From: Candidatus Eiseniibacteriota bacterium
GTDB lineage: Bacteria > Eisenbacteria > RBG-16-71-46
Assembly: GCA_016710095.1 (NCBI GenBank)
Contig: JADJLL010000003.1
Coordinates: 124,001-188,000, forward strand
Length of the DNA: 64,000 bases
Reading direction: 5' to 3'
The notes beneath the pieces were generated by a model that worked only from the letters and a program-made list of their open reading frames with translations, did no database searches and was not told where the DNA came from. Within the stretch, counting starts at the first letter, position 1, and each line of letters begins with the position of its first letter. Of the stretch, positions 17,458 through 26,693 are shown piece after piece. A program made the position numbers and the translations under genes.

Positions 17458-18486
17458 ATGAAAGCGGTCACGTTCACGCGGTTCGGTGGACCGGAAGTGC
17501 TCACGTACGGCGACGCGCCCGAGCCCACGATCGCTCCCGACGAAGCGCTCGTCCGCGTGCGCGCGTGCGGGATCAACCATCTCGATCTCTGGGTGCGCGC
17601 GGGGCTCAAAGGCCTCGACCCCGAGATGCCGCACGTCCTCGGCAACGACGTCGTGGGCGAAATCGTCGCGGTCGGCTCGGCCGCGAGGCACCTCACCGTC
17701 GGCGCGAAGACGCTCGTGCTGCCGACGCTGTCGTGCGGCACGTGCCCGGCGTGCATGAACGGTGACGACCACATCTGCCGCTCGTACGACGTGCTCGGGC
17801 GCAAGCGCAACGGCGGCTACGCCGAGTTCGTGAGCGTGCCGGCGGGCAACTGCCTGCCCTACCCCGAACGGTTGCCGTGGGAGCAGGCCGCCGCGGCGCC
17901 GCTCGTGTTCCTGACCGCGTGGCACATGCTCGTCGGGCGCGCGAACCTGCGCCCGGGCGAGGACGTGCTCGTGATCGGCGCGGGCAGCGGTGTCGGCAGC
18001 GCGGCGATCCAGATCGCGCGGCTGTTCGGCGCGCGCGTGATCGCGACCGCGGGTACGGCGGACAAGTGCGCACGCGCGCGCGCGCTCGGCGCGCACGAAA
18101 CGATCGACCATTCGAGCGAGGACATCGCGAAGCGCGTGCGCGAACTGACGGGCAAGAAGGGCGCGGACGTGGTCGCCGAACACGTGGGCGGCGCGGTGTT
18201 CGAGGCCGGCGTGGCTTCGCTCGCCCGCAACGGCCGGCTCGTCACGTGCGGCGCGACGATCGGCGGCAAGGTGACGCTCGACGTGAACGTGCTGTTCGGC
18301 AAACACGTGTCGCTCATGGGCTCGTGGATGGGGCGGCGCTCCGAGATGCTCGCGGCGCTGCAGCACCTCGCGAGCGGCGCGCTCGTGCCCGTCGTGGACT
18401 CCGTGCTGCCGCTCGCCGACGCGCGCGCCGCGCACGAACGCATCGAGGCGCGCGCGCACTTCGGCAAAGTCGTGCTGGTCCCGTGA
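17458..18486 (+). CDS. Zinc-containing quinone oxidoreductase / alcohol dehydrogenase (MDR family)
   Basis: 342 residues. The N-terminal catalytic GroES-like domain reads MKAVTFTRFGGPEVLTYGD. The catalytic-zinc region is CGINHLDLWVRAG, and HVLGNDVVGEI follows. The structural zinc lobe is present with four Cys (CGTCPACMNGDDHIC). The nucleotide-binding Rossmann domain has VLVIGAGSGVGSAAIQIA. This suggests an NAD(P)H-dependent reduction of quinones or enones, or an alcohol dehydrogenase; the substrate is unknown. It starts 4 bases after the ParB-like gene's stop, and its own stop overlaps the next start (GTGA), so translation is probably coupled. Confidence 0.85.
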   Translation: MKAVTFTRFGGPEVLTYGDAPEPTIAPDEALVRVRACGINHLDLWVRAGLKGLDPEMPHVLGNDVVGEIVAVGSAARHLTVGAKTLVLPTLSCGTCPACMNGDDHICRSYDVLGRKRNGGYAEFVSVPAGNCLPYPERLPWEQAAAAPLVFLTAWHMLVGRANLRPGEDVLVIGAGSGVGSAAIQIARLFGARVIATAGTADKCARARALGAHETIDHSSEDIAKRVRELTGKKGADVVAEHVGGAVFEAGVASLARNGRLVTCGATIGGKVTLDVNVLFGKHVSLMGSWMGRRSEMLAALQHLASGALVPVVDSVLPLADARAAHERIEARAHFGKVVLVP

Positions 18487-18872
18487 GCACGCGCCGCGCA
18501 CGCCGGGCGCTCGAGTTCGAGCGGCGGCACGAGCCGCTCGCGCCGCCGCACGTGTTCCGGCGCCGGCTGATCCACAGCGCGGGCTTGATGCTGCTGCTGA
18601 TCGGTTTCTCGCTCGTCATCGGCGTCGCGGGCTACCACGAGTTCGCGCACATCGAGAGCTGGGTGGACTGCCTCTACAACGCGGCGATGATCCTGGGCGG
18701 CATGGGTCCCGTGGCCGAGATGCCCGACGACAACGCCAAGATCTTCGCGTCCGCGTACGCGATCTATTCCGGCGTCGTGCTGCTCGCGAGCGTGGGCGTG
18801 CTCATCTCGCCCGTGCTGCACCGCATCCTGCACCGGTTCCACATCGAGACCGACGAGGACGCGCGCTCGTGA
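18483..18872 (+). CDS. Two-TM membrane protein with pore-loop-like segment
   Basis: 129 residues from a GTG overlapping the previous stop. A basic N-terminus (RRRLIHS) precedes TM1 (LMLLLIGFSLVIGVAGYHEF). A short amphipathic stretch follows (SWVDCLYNAAMILGGMGPV), then TM2 (ASAYAIYSGVVLLASVGVLI) and a charged tail (LHRILHRFHIETDED). The order helix, re-entrant-like loop, helix resembles a single K+-channel-type module. However, the selectivity sequence TVGYG is replaced by ILGGMGP, so conduction is not implied. Similar short proteins are common as conserved hypothetical membrane proteins. Its place inside an oxidoreductase/Fe-S operon suggests an inner-membrane partner, but no function can be assigned. 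Confidence 0.7.
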   Translation: MSTRRARRALEFERRHEPLAPPHVFRRRLIHSAGLMLLLIGFSLVIGVAGYHEFAHIESWVDCLYNAAMILGGMGPVAEMPDDNAKIFASAYAIYSGVVLLASVGVLISPVLHRILHRFHIETDEDARS

Positions 18873-20287
18873 GCGGGGACGCAGTGCCCGCCCCGACGCC
18901 GGGCGGCGCGGAACCGGCCGGAGGGCGGTTGCCGTCCTACTCCACGTGCATTCACTGCGGCCTCTGCCTGACCGCGTGCCCGACCTACCGCACGCTCAAG
19001 ATCGAACCCGACTCCCCGCGCGGCCGCGTGTACCTCATGCGCGGGCTCGCCGAAGGCAAGATCCCGCTCGACGACGCGGTCGTCCGCCACCTCGACCAGT
19101 GCCTCGACTGCCGCGCGTGCGAGACGGCGTGCCCCGCGGGCGTGCCCTACTCGCAGCTGCTCGAGCACACGCGCGCCCAGATCGAGCGTGACGTGCGCCG
19201 TCCCTCGGCCGCGCGCGCGCTCGGCGGCTTCGTGCTGTCGCAGGTGCTGCCGCATCGCGAGCGCGTCGCGTTCGCCGCCGACCTGCTTCGCCTCGGGCAG
19301 AGCGCGCCCATGCGCGCGCTGCTCGCGGCGCCCGGCATCGAGCCGCTGCTGCCCGAGTTCGCGAAGCGCGGCCTCGCGATGACGCCCGCGATTCCCTCGC
19401 GGCACGAGCGCGCGCTCGAGCGCGTGTACGCGTCGCTGCCCTACGGCTCGCGCATGGAACGCGCGGACGGCGCGCTGGTCTTTTCGCCGCCCGGGCCACC
19501 GCGCGCTCGCATCGGCTTCCACGCGTCGTGCGTCATGGAAGCGCTGTTCTCGCACACGCACCGCGAGACCGTGCGGCTGCTCGTGCTCGCGGGCGCCCAG
19601 GTGCGAGTGCCCGACGCGCAGACCTGCTGCGGCGCGATGCACGCGCACTCCGGCAAGCGCGACGAGGCGAAGGCGCTCGCGCGCGCGAACGTGCGCGCGT
19701 TCGCGGAGGGCTGCGACCGCATTGTGTCGCACTCCGCCGGCTGCGGCGCGGCGTTGCGCGACACCGCGCACCTGCTCGACGACGAAGCGGCGGCGCGCGC
19801 GTTCTCGGAGCGCGTGCGCGACGTCTCCGAGGTGCTCGACGAACTGGGGCTGCCGACGCCCACGACGGCGCTGCGCTCGGCGCGCGATCCGTCACGTCCG
19901 CTGCGCATCGCCTACCACGACCCGTGTCATCTCGCGCACGCCCAGAAGGTGCGCGAGGCGCCGCGGCGCCTGCTGCGCGCGCTGCCCGGCGTCGAACTGG
20001 TGGACCTGCCGAACTCCGACTGGTGCTGCGGCAGCGCAGGCACGTACAACCTCACGCATCCCGAAATGGCGGACGAGCAGCTTCGGCTCAAGCTCGACAG
20101 CGTGGCGCGCGTCGCGCCCGAAGTCGTGATCGCGTCGAATCCGGGCTGCCTGCTGCACATGCAGCGCGGGCTCGCCGAACGCGGCATGCCCGTGCGCATC
20201 GCGCACCTCGTGGACGTGCTCGGCGAAGCGTGGGCGGTTCCCGGTTCGGCGTCCCCGGCGCCGGAGGTGCCGGGCGTGCGACGATGA
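18869..20287 (+). CDS. glcF: GlcF-like (Fe-S)-binding oxidoreductase subunit
   Basis: 472 residues, GTG start overlapping the previous stop. Two 4Fe-4S clusters are predicted from CIHCGLCLTACP (residue about 28) and CLDCRACETACP (about 77). Two cysteine-rich CCG domains follow (TCCGAMHAHSGK and WCCGSAGTYNLTHPEM), as in GlcF, LutA and HdrB-type proteins. GlcF passes electrons from the flavin subunit GlcD when glycolate is oxidised to glyoxylate. No GlcD/GlcE flavoprotein is encoded nearby, so the partner must lie elsewhere and the true substrate may be another 2-hydroxy acid. The ATGA overlap continues the operon into the YcaQ-type gene. Confidence 0.8.
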   Translation: MSGDAVPAPTPGGAEPAGGRLPSYSTCIHCGLCLTACPTYRTLKIEPDSPRGRVYLMRGLAEGKIPLDDAVVRHLDQCLDCRACETACPAGVPYSQLLEHTRAQIERDVRRPSAARALGGFVLSQVLPHRERVAFAADLLRLGQSAPMRALLAAPGIEPLLPEFAKRGLAMTPAIPSRHERALERVYASLPYGSRMERADGALVFSPPGPPRARIGFHASCVMEALFSHTHRETVRLLVLAGAQVRVPDAQTCCGAMHAHSGKRDEAKALARANVRAFAEGCDRIVSHSAGCGAALRDTAHLLDDEAAARAFSERVRDVSEVLDELGLPTPTTALRSARDPSRPLRIAYHDPCHLAHAQKVREAPRRLLRALPGVELVDLPNSDWCCGSAGTYNLTHPEMADEQLRLKLDSVARVAPEVVIASNPGCLLHMQRGLAERGMPVRIAHLVDVLGEAWAVPGSASPAPEVPGVRR

Positions 20288-21595
20288 CGCCGCCCGTCTC
20301 GATTTCCCGCCGCGCCGCCGCCGCGCTCTTCCTGCGGCGCCAGCACCTCGACCGGCCGCGCGCGCGCCGATTGACCGCCGCGACGCTCGAGTCGTTCGTC
20401 GGCGACACGTGCGGACTGCAGATCGACAGCGTGAACGTGCTCGACCGTGCGCACCACCTGACGCTCTGGAGCCGCTTCGGCGCGTACGACCGCGACGCGC
20501 TCGAGCGCCTCACCTATCGCAAGCGCGTGCTGTACGAGTACCTCACGCACGTCGCGTGCTTCGTCGCCTCGCGCGACCTGCCGCTCTGGCGCGCGACCAT
20601 GGCGATGGTGTCCGAAGGGCCGTACCCGCTCGCCCGCTGGGGCCGCGCGAAGGGCAACCAGAAGCTGATCGCCGAGGTCGAGGCGGCCGTGCGCGAGCGC
20701 GCGCCGGTCGGCAACGCCGGCTTCGAGCGGCCGAAGGGCGAGAAGGCCGGCGGCTGGTGGACGTGGAAGCCCGCGATGCACGCGCTCGACTACCTGTGGA
20801 AGACGGGCCGCATCGGCGTGCAGTCGCGCAAGAGCTTCCAGAAGCTCTACGCGCCGATGGACCGCCTGCTGCCGAAGCACGCCGAGCCCGCCGAGGCGTC
20901 GCTCATGAGCGCACCGGAAGTCTGGCGCGAACGCGTGCGCCGCTCGCTCGCCGCGATGGGCGCCGCGTGGGACGACGACCTGCGCATGTACTGGACGTGG
21001 CCGCGCCGGCCGGCGAGCTGGATGCGCGACGCGCTCGGCTCGCTCGTGCGCGAGGGCGAAGTCACCGAAGTGCGCATCGAGGGCGAATCGCGCCGCGCGT
21101 ACGCGCTCACCGCCGACCTGCCCGAGCTGCAGGGCGCCGGACGATCGCGCCGCCCGAGCCGCGGCACGACGCTGCTCTGCCCGTTCGACTCGTTCCTCTG
21201 GCACCGCGAGCGCACGCTGCGGCTGTTCGGCTTCTTCTACCGGATCGAGATCTACGTCCCGGCGCACAAGCGGCACGCACGGCTACTACACGCTGCCGGT
21301 GCTGCACGAAGGACACCTGATCGGGCGCGTCGACCTGAAGCATCACCGCGCCGACGGCGTGCTCGAGGCGCGCCACGCGCACTTCGAGCCGTGGTTCGCC
21401 GCGGGCGAAGCGCCGCCGACCAGACTTTGGGCCGCGCCCGACCGCGACGAAGCGCTCGCCGGGCTCGCGGACTCGCTGCACTCGCTCGCGCGCTTCACCG
21501 GCGCGCACACCGTGAAACTCGCGCGCACGTCGCCGACCGCGCTGCACGCGGCGCTGAAGCGCGCGGTACTCACGCACGACGGAGGTCTCTCGTGA
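20284..21595 (+). pseudogene. YcaQ/AlkX-type DNA glycosylase (HTH_42), frameshifted
   Basis: The ATG overlaps the previous stop. The first 330 residues and the last 100 are both recognisable but in different frames. After FYRIEIYVPAHK, one extra base in the CGGC at 21271-21274 shifts the frame. Restoring it gives ...HKR-THGYYTLPVLHEGHLIGRVDLK, the conserved ending of the family. The active-site QID motif is present (Gln46, Asp48 in LQIDSVNVLDRAHHL). The protein has winged-helix domains. Members unhook DNA interstrand crosslinks and remove bulky alkylated bases. The gene would be about 437 residues, full length for the family, and everything but one base is intact. A sequencing or assembly indel is more likely than true decay. 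Confidence 0.75.
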
Positions 21596-22128
21596 AGCAG
21601 TTCGTCCGCACGCTCACGTTCTTCGTGGCGGCCATCGTCGTGCTGGTCGGCATCGCAGGGATCGCCGGCTGGGCGACGCCGCGCCGCCATCACACGCGTG
21701 TCGGCGTCTCGCTGAAGGCTTCGCCCGACTCCGTGTGGGCCGTGCTCGCCGACATGCAGGGCTCGCCCGCCTGGCGGCGCGACGTGACCGGCGTGAAGCG
21801 CCTTCCCGACCGCGACGGCCATCCCGTGTGGGAGCAGCAGTCGAAGGACGGCGCGTGGGCGCTCGTGCTCACGACGATCGAGCCGCCCGCGAAGCTCGTC
21901 GCGACGGTCGCCGACACGACCCAGGGCTTCGGCGGGACCTGGACGTACACGGTGGCGCCCGAGGGCCCCGGCACGCGCGTCACGCTGGCCGAGGACGGCT
22001 TCGTGGACCCGCCGATGTTCCGCTTCCTCGCCCACTACGTGTTCGGGTTGGACACGCCCCAGCGCGCCTACCTGCGGGACCTCGGCAAGCGTTTCGGCGA
22101 GAAGGTCGAGCCCAAGCGGGCGGATTGA
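21592..22128 (+). CDS. Membrane-anchored SRPBCC (START-like) family protein
   Basis: 178 residues, GTG start overlapping the previous stop. One N-terminal membrane helix (TLTFFVAAIVVLVGIAGIAGW) is followed by a SRPBCC/polyketide-cyclase-like domain. Its features are TRVGVSLKASPDSVWAVLADMQGSPAWR, then WEQQSKDGAWALVLTTIEPP, then GTWTYTVAPEGPGTRVTLAEDGFV. This fold forms a deep hydrophobic ligand pocket. The domain probably faces the periplasm or outer side of the membrane. It is the last gene of the operon. Ligand and role are unknown. Confidence 0.75.
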   Translation: MKQFVRTLTFFVAAIVVLVGIAGIAGWATPRRHHTRVGVSLKASPDSVWAVLADMQGSPAWRRDVTGVKRLPDRDGHPVWEQQSKDGAWALVLTTIEPPAKLVATVADTTQGFGGTWTYTVAPEGPGTRVTLAEDGFVDPPMFRFLAHYVFGLDTPQRAYLRDLGKRFGEKVEPKRAD

Positions 22129-22164
22129 CCCGGCGAAAAGGGCGGTTTTCCCGGAAGCCGGGCT

Positions 22165-22193
22165 TTCACCCGACGGCTCGGCCCGCGTAGAAT
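22165..22193 (+). promoter_or_regulatory. Putative promoter of the second BNR protein gene
   Basis: TTCACC, 17 bases, TAGAAT. It ends 43 bases before the ATG at 22237. A short GC-rich hairpin (CCCGG-AAG-CCGGG followed by CTTTC) just upstream may end the preceding operon. Confidence 0.4.
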
Positions 22194-22236
22194 TGCCGCT
22201 CGCCTCCCGCACCCCGCATCCGCCCTCGGAGAGTCC

Positions 22237-24841
22237 ATGTCGCGCCGGCTCCTCACCGCGCTCTATCTCGTCTTCGTGTGTGCCTCCGTTTCCGCTCTCG
22301 CGCTGCGCGGGCCGCGGACGCTGATCGTGGACGGCGAGCACGAGGGCGGCGTCGAGGAGAACGAAGCCGCGGCGAAGACGATGCCGACGGACTACTTCTA
22401 CGCGCAGCGTGCGAACCCCGACGGCTCGTTTCCGCAGGACGCCTATCTCGCCGCGTACGAACAGGCCGCCTTCGAGCGTTCGCAGTCGCTGCTCGTGAGC
22501 GCCGGCGCGCCGTGGACGCCGGTCGGCCCGTTCAACGTGGGCGGACGCGTGACGGCGATCGCGGCCGAGCCGGGCGGCGCGACCGTGTACCTCGGCGCGG
22601 CGGACGGCGGCGTGTGGAAGTCCACCAACTTCGGCGTGAACTGGTCGTGCGTCACCGACCGCGCGCCGCTCTCGTCGATCGGCGCGCTCGCGCTCGATCC
22701 GAGCGACTGGAACACCGTGTGGTGCGGCACCGGCGAGTCGAACGGCTCGGTGGACTCGTACGACGGCAACGGCGTCTGGCGCTCGAAGGACGGCGGCGCG
22801 ACGTGGAATCACATGGGGCTCACGGCGACCGGGCGCATCTCGTCCGTGGCGGTGGATCCCGCGAATCCGCAGATCGTGTACGTCGGCGCGATGGGCCGGC
22901 AGTTCTCGACGGGTTCCGCGCGCGGCTTCTACCGCTCGACCGACGGCGGCGCGTCGTGGACGCGCACGCTGTTCGTCTCCGACAGCACCGGCGTGTGCGA
23001 CATCGCCGTCAATCCCGTGCATCCCGAGACCGTCTTCTGCGCCACGTGGGAGCGCGTGCGGCGCACCACCTACCGGCGCGCGTACGGCGCCGAGTGCGGC
23101 ATCTGGCGCAGCGCCGATCACGGCGCGACGTGGACGCGGCTGTCGAACGGCCTGCCCGTGCCGTCGGACAACGTCGGGCGCATCGGGCTCGCGATCGCGC
23201 CGTCGCGGCCGTCGACCGTGTACGCGCAGATCGTCAGCGGGCTGACCGGCGGCTACGTCGGGCTCGGGCTGTATCGCTCGCTCGACGGCGGCAGCACCTG
23301 GACGCAACGCAACGCGAGCGCGGACTTCACGAACGCGTTCGGCGGCTTCTGCTGGTACTTCGGCGAGATCGGCGTGGACCCCACGAACCCCGACCGCGTG
23401 TACGCGATGGGCGTGAGCCTGCTGCGCTCGGACGACGGCGGCGTGTCGTGGACCGACTACACCGGACTCATGCACGTCGACCAGCACGCGCTGTGGATCG
23501 ATCCCACGAACGCGAGCCGGATCTACGTGGGCAACGACGGCGGCTTCTTCTTCACGAGCGCCGGCCCGCCGTTTTCGCCTTCGGACGACCTGCCCATCAC
23601 GCAGTTCTACGCGGGCGAAGTCGATCCGACGAATGCGTCGAACGTGTTCGGCGGCGCGCAGGACAACGGCACGAACAAGTCGAGCGGCGATCCGTACGGC
23701 TGGTTCAACATTCTCAGCGGCGACGGCTTCCACGTACTCGTGGATCCGACGACACCGAACATCGTGTTCGCCGAGTGGCAGTACTGCAGCGACCAAGAGC
23801 GGCTTCAAACGCTCGACCAGCGGCGGGCCCAGCGGCGCCACCACGAGCGGCTGGTCCGCGGCCGATCGCTTCGGGTGGAGCACGCCGATCGTGTTCAATC
23901 CGCGCACGCACAACACGCTGCTCGCGGGCAGCCAGTTCGTGTACCGCAGCCTGAACAACGGCCGGAACTGGACCAAGATCAGCCCCGACCTGTCGAGCGC
24001 CCCCGTGAGCGCGATCGTGTACGGCTGCATCACGACGCTCGACGTGGCGAAGCCCGACACGAACGTCTACTACGCCGGCACCGACGACGCGCGCGTGTGG
24101 CGCACGGTCAATCGCGGCGGCGCCTGGACCGACGTTTCGGCCGGGCTGCCGAAGCGCTGGGTGACGCGCGTGGTGGCCGATCCGGTCAACGGTCAGGTCG
24201 TGTACGTGACGCTGTCGGGGTACGCGTCGGACGATCTGAGCAGCATGATCTACCGCTCGACCGACCGCGGAACGACGTGGACGAACATCTCGGGCAACCT
24301 GCCGAACGTGCCCGCGAACGACCTCGTCGTGGACCCGACGGACACGAATCGTCTCTACCTGGCGACCGACCTCGGGGTCTGGACGACGAAAAATCTCGGG
24401 GGCACGTGGTACGAGGTCGGCGACGGCCTGCCGCTCACGAGCGTCGCCGATCTCGTGCTGCACGCCTCGACGCGGCAGCTTTTCGCGTTCACGCACGGCC
24501 GTTCGGCGTGGTCGCTGGCCCTCTCGGCGCTGCCCGTTTCGACCCCGGAATCCGGGCCTGCGGCGGCCCTCCAGCTGTCCGCGCCGCGCCCGAATCCCGC
24601 GCGTGAAGGCGCGCGAATCGCGCTCGAGATGCCGCGTGCCGGTGCGGCCCAAGTCGTGATTTACGACGTGATTGGCCGCCGCGTCTCGACGTTGCATGAG
24701 GGCGCGCTCGGCGCGGGACACCACGAGTTCGCGTGGTCGCGGCGCGACGATCGTGGAGCGCGCGCGAGCGCGGGCGTGTACTTCGTGCGAGCGACGTTCG
24801 GGGGCGCGACGCGCACGCGGAGACTCGTCGTCACCGACTGA
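22237..24841 (+). pseudogene. Secreted BNR/sortilin-type propeller with C-terminal sorting domain, frameshifted
   Basis: Signal peptide at the N-terminus (LLTALYLVFVCASVSALA). Asp-box repeats occur throughout (SKDGGATWNHM, STDGGASWTRT, SADHGATWTRL, SLDGGSTWTQR, STDRGTTWTNI). The C-terminal 90 residues, from APRPNPAREGARIALEMP through YDVIGRRVSTL to SAGVYFVRATF, are the FlgD/T9SS-like tail. After EWQYCSD an extra C in GACCAAG (23793-23794) shifts the frame. Removing it gives ...CSD-KSGFKRSTSGG and a continuous protein of about 868 residues. Both halves are intact, so an assembly indel is likely. It is related to the larger propeller at 11152-14283, which lacks the tail. Probably a surface or secreted protein of unknown ligand. 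Confidence 0.75.
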
Positions 24842-24945
24842 GCGCCGGACGTCGTTTTCGCCCGCTCCAGCCGCGGCCCGAATGTTGCCAAGCGTTTCAC
24901 CCGCTCTGGACGGGGTCCGAAAGCACCCCCCCACGAAATTATCCT

Positions 24946-24973
24946 TTGAAATCGCGGTTGCGCTTGTTATACC
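24946..24973 (+). promoter_or_regulatory. Promoter of the HU-like gene
   Basis: TTGAAA, 16 bases, TATACC. This is the best -35/-10 pair in the window, inside a locally AT-rich stretch, 77 bases before the ATG. A strong ribosome site (AGAGGAAGG) precedes the start. Confidence 0.6.
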
Positions 24974-25050
24974 CAACAGCGGCGTCGGCGCTCGACTCGC
25001 GCCAGCCCCGATAGGGAAGTACTTCACACGCATCAAGAGGAAGGATCCCA

Positions 25051-25332
25051 ATGGCCAAGATGATGACGAAGACGCAGGTCGCTGGTCACATCGCGACGAA
25101 GTTCGAAATCTCGAAGAAGCAGAGCACGCAGATCCTCGAAGAGCTCGCCACGCTGGCTGCCAAGCAGGCCAAGAACGGCTTCGTGTTCCCGGGCGTCGGC
25201 AAGCTCGTGGTCGTGAACCGCAAGGCCCGCATCGGCCGCAACCCGCAGACGGGCGAGTCGATCAAGATCCCCGCGAAGCGCGTGCTGAAGTTCCGCATCG
25301 CGAAGGCGATGAAGGACGCGGTGCTGAAGTAG
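25051..25332 (+). CDS. HU/IHF family histone-like DNA-binding protein
   Basis: This 93-residue nucleoid protein bends and compacts DNA as a dimer. The N-terminal helices are MTKTQVAGHIATKFEISKKQ and the beta-arm region is FVFPGVGKLVVVNRKARIGRNPQTGE. The arm keeps the GRNPxTGE core with its intercalating Pro. The C-terminus is PAKRVLKFRIAKAMKDAVLK, as in HU. Length is normal for HU. Third codon positions favour C and AAG for Lys, typical of a highly expressed gene. It has its own promoter and a strong terminator, so it is a single-gene unit. Confidence 0.92.
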   Translation: MAKMMTKTQVAGHIATKFEISKKQSTQILEELATLAAKQAKNGFVFPGVGKLVVVNRKARIGRNPQTGESIKIPAKRVLKFRIAKAMKDAVLK

Positions 25333-25356
25333 ATCGCACCCACGCTGCATTCGAGA

Positions 25357-25390
25357 CGGGTTCCGACGAGAGTCGGGGCCCGTTTTCGTT
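25357..25390 (+). terminator. Rho-independent terminator of the HU-like gene
   Basis: An 11-pair stem, CGGGTTCCGAC with GTCGGGGCCCG (two G-U pairs), loop GAGA, is followed by TTTTCGTTT. It starts 24 bases after the stop codon. Confidence 0.85.
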
Positions 25391-25443
25391 TGTGGGAATG
25401 CGAGGGCTCGATGGCCGCGAGCGGGCAGGGCGCGGCCGCGTGA

Positions 25444-26300
25444 TCAAGTCGCGGCCCTTTGGTACTCGCTCCCCAGGACGCGCTCGGCCTCGAACTGGTT
25501 GTGTGCGCGGCAGAGCACGCGCAGGTTCTCGACGCTCGTCTCGCCGCCGAGCGCGACCGGGATCACGTGATCGAACTCGAGCCGCCATGTGGAACCGCAG
25601 CGCTTGCCGTCGGCGCCGACGAACGTGCACGCGGCGCCATCGCGAGCGAGTACCTGCTGCCGGATCGCGTCGGGGATCGCGCGGGTCGGAGCGTCGGTGC
25701 GCTGCGAGCGGCACTTCACGCCGCTCGCGAACTTACGCTTCTTCTCCTGCTCGACCGCGACCTGGAGCGCGGAGGCTCGCCATGTCGCCGGTCGGGACGT
25801 GCGCGAGCAGCGCTTTCACTCCTCGAACAGCGCATGCGTCCGCGGTCGACGGTCGTCTGCCGGCGTGCGGCCGGGCGAGAGGGCAGCGGCGAGCGGGACG
25901 ATCAGGTGTCGCCGTCGCGATCGGCGTCGGCGAAACTGGTTCTGTCGGGAGCACCAACTGCGGTTCGAGGGGACTACTGGTTCCGGAACCAGTGGCTCCG
26001 TCGAATCACTCGTGGCGACGACGTCGGCAGGTCCGGCGGGCAATGCTCGGCGACGAGCGCGCACGAGCGGTGCGGCCGGACGCGCCTTCGAGCAGCGCGC
26101 GCGCGTTGCTCGGAGTCAGCACTGGCGCGAGCGTGACGAGCGCGCTCAGCGACAGCTCGCCGCGCTCGCGCATCGGCAGCACGCGCGGCACTGGCGCACG
26201 CGCGGCCTGATGCGTAGGCGGCGTCTTGAAGCCGAGTTTCGCGATCCCAGTCGCGGACCGCCCGCAGGTGCAGCTGCGCGCGCCGACCCGGCGATGCGCG
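25444..26300 (-). pseudogene. Decayed HNH endonuclease of the DUF222-like type
   Basis: The last 91 residues are intact in one frame (25719-25444) and hold an HNH nuclease motif: LARDGAACTFV, RLEFDHVIPVALGGE, then NLRVLCRAHNQFEAERV. Further upstream on the minus strand the familiar N-terminal part appears in pieces in different frames. These are VAVEQEKKRKFASGVKCRS, KALLAHVPTGDMAS, ALVAEHCPPDLPTSS and RGELSLSALVTLAPVLTPSN. At least three frame changes and a stop separate them. Such proteins (HNH plus a repeat-type N-terminal domain) are often multicopy and of unknown function. This copy is a pseudogene. The left fragment could in principle still make a small HNH protein. The 5' limit is approximate. 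Confidence 0.7.
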
Positions 26301-26693
26301 CGACTGGGGTGCGGAGGGCGGACGGCGACCTGCGCGCTCCGATCAGCGCGGGTCGGGTGCGACGGGCGCGGGTGCGGTACCGCGGGGGCGCGTTCACTTC
26401 ACGCGGGGGCTGCACGCTCTTTGTATCAGGCGCCATCGGCGGCCGCCGCGACAGCAACTCGAACGACACGCGCGTGCCGAGCGACGCGAACCTCGCGCGT
26501 GCGAGCGAGCGGACACCGGCATCCGTCGCTCACTTCGAACCCGTCAAACCTCTTCGGGCCGAAGCGATCGCGGCGACCGGACAGCGCCCCCGCGCAGCCC
26601 CCCACCTCCCTCGCCCCCGTCCCACCCCCAACTCCCCCTCCAGCCCCTCGCGGCGCGAGCCGATAACGCAGCCGTACCGGAGACCACCCCCAC
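26301..26693. other. Intergenic stretch without recognised gene
   Basis: GC-rich sequence between the decayed HNH gene and the GAF protein gene. No open frame here has homology I recognise. It may contain the eroded N-terminus of the HNH gene. A C-rich pyrimidine run lies at 26580-26650. Confidence 0.5.

Noticed and set aside
25976..25993. 18-base perfect palindrome ACTGGTTCC-GGAACCAGT as an operator
   Set aside because: It lies within the decayed HNH coding region, far from any start, so a regulatory role is not supported.
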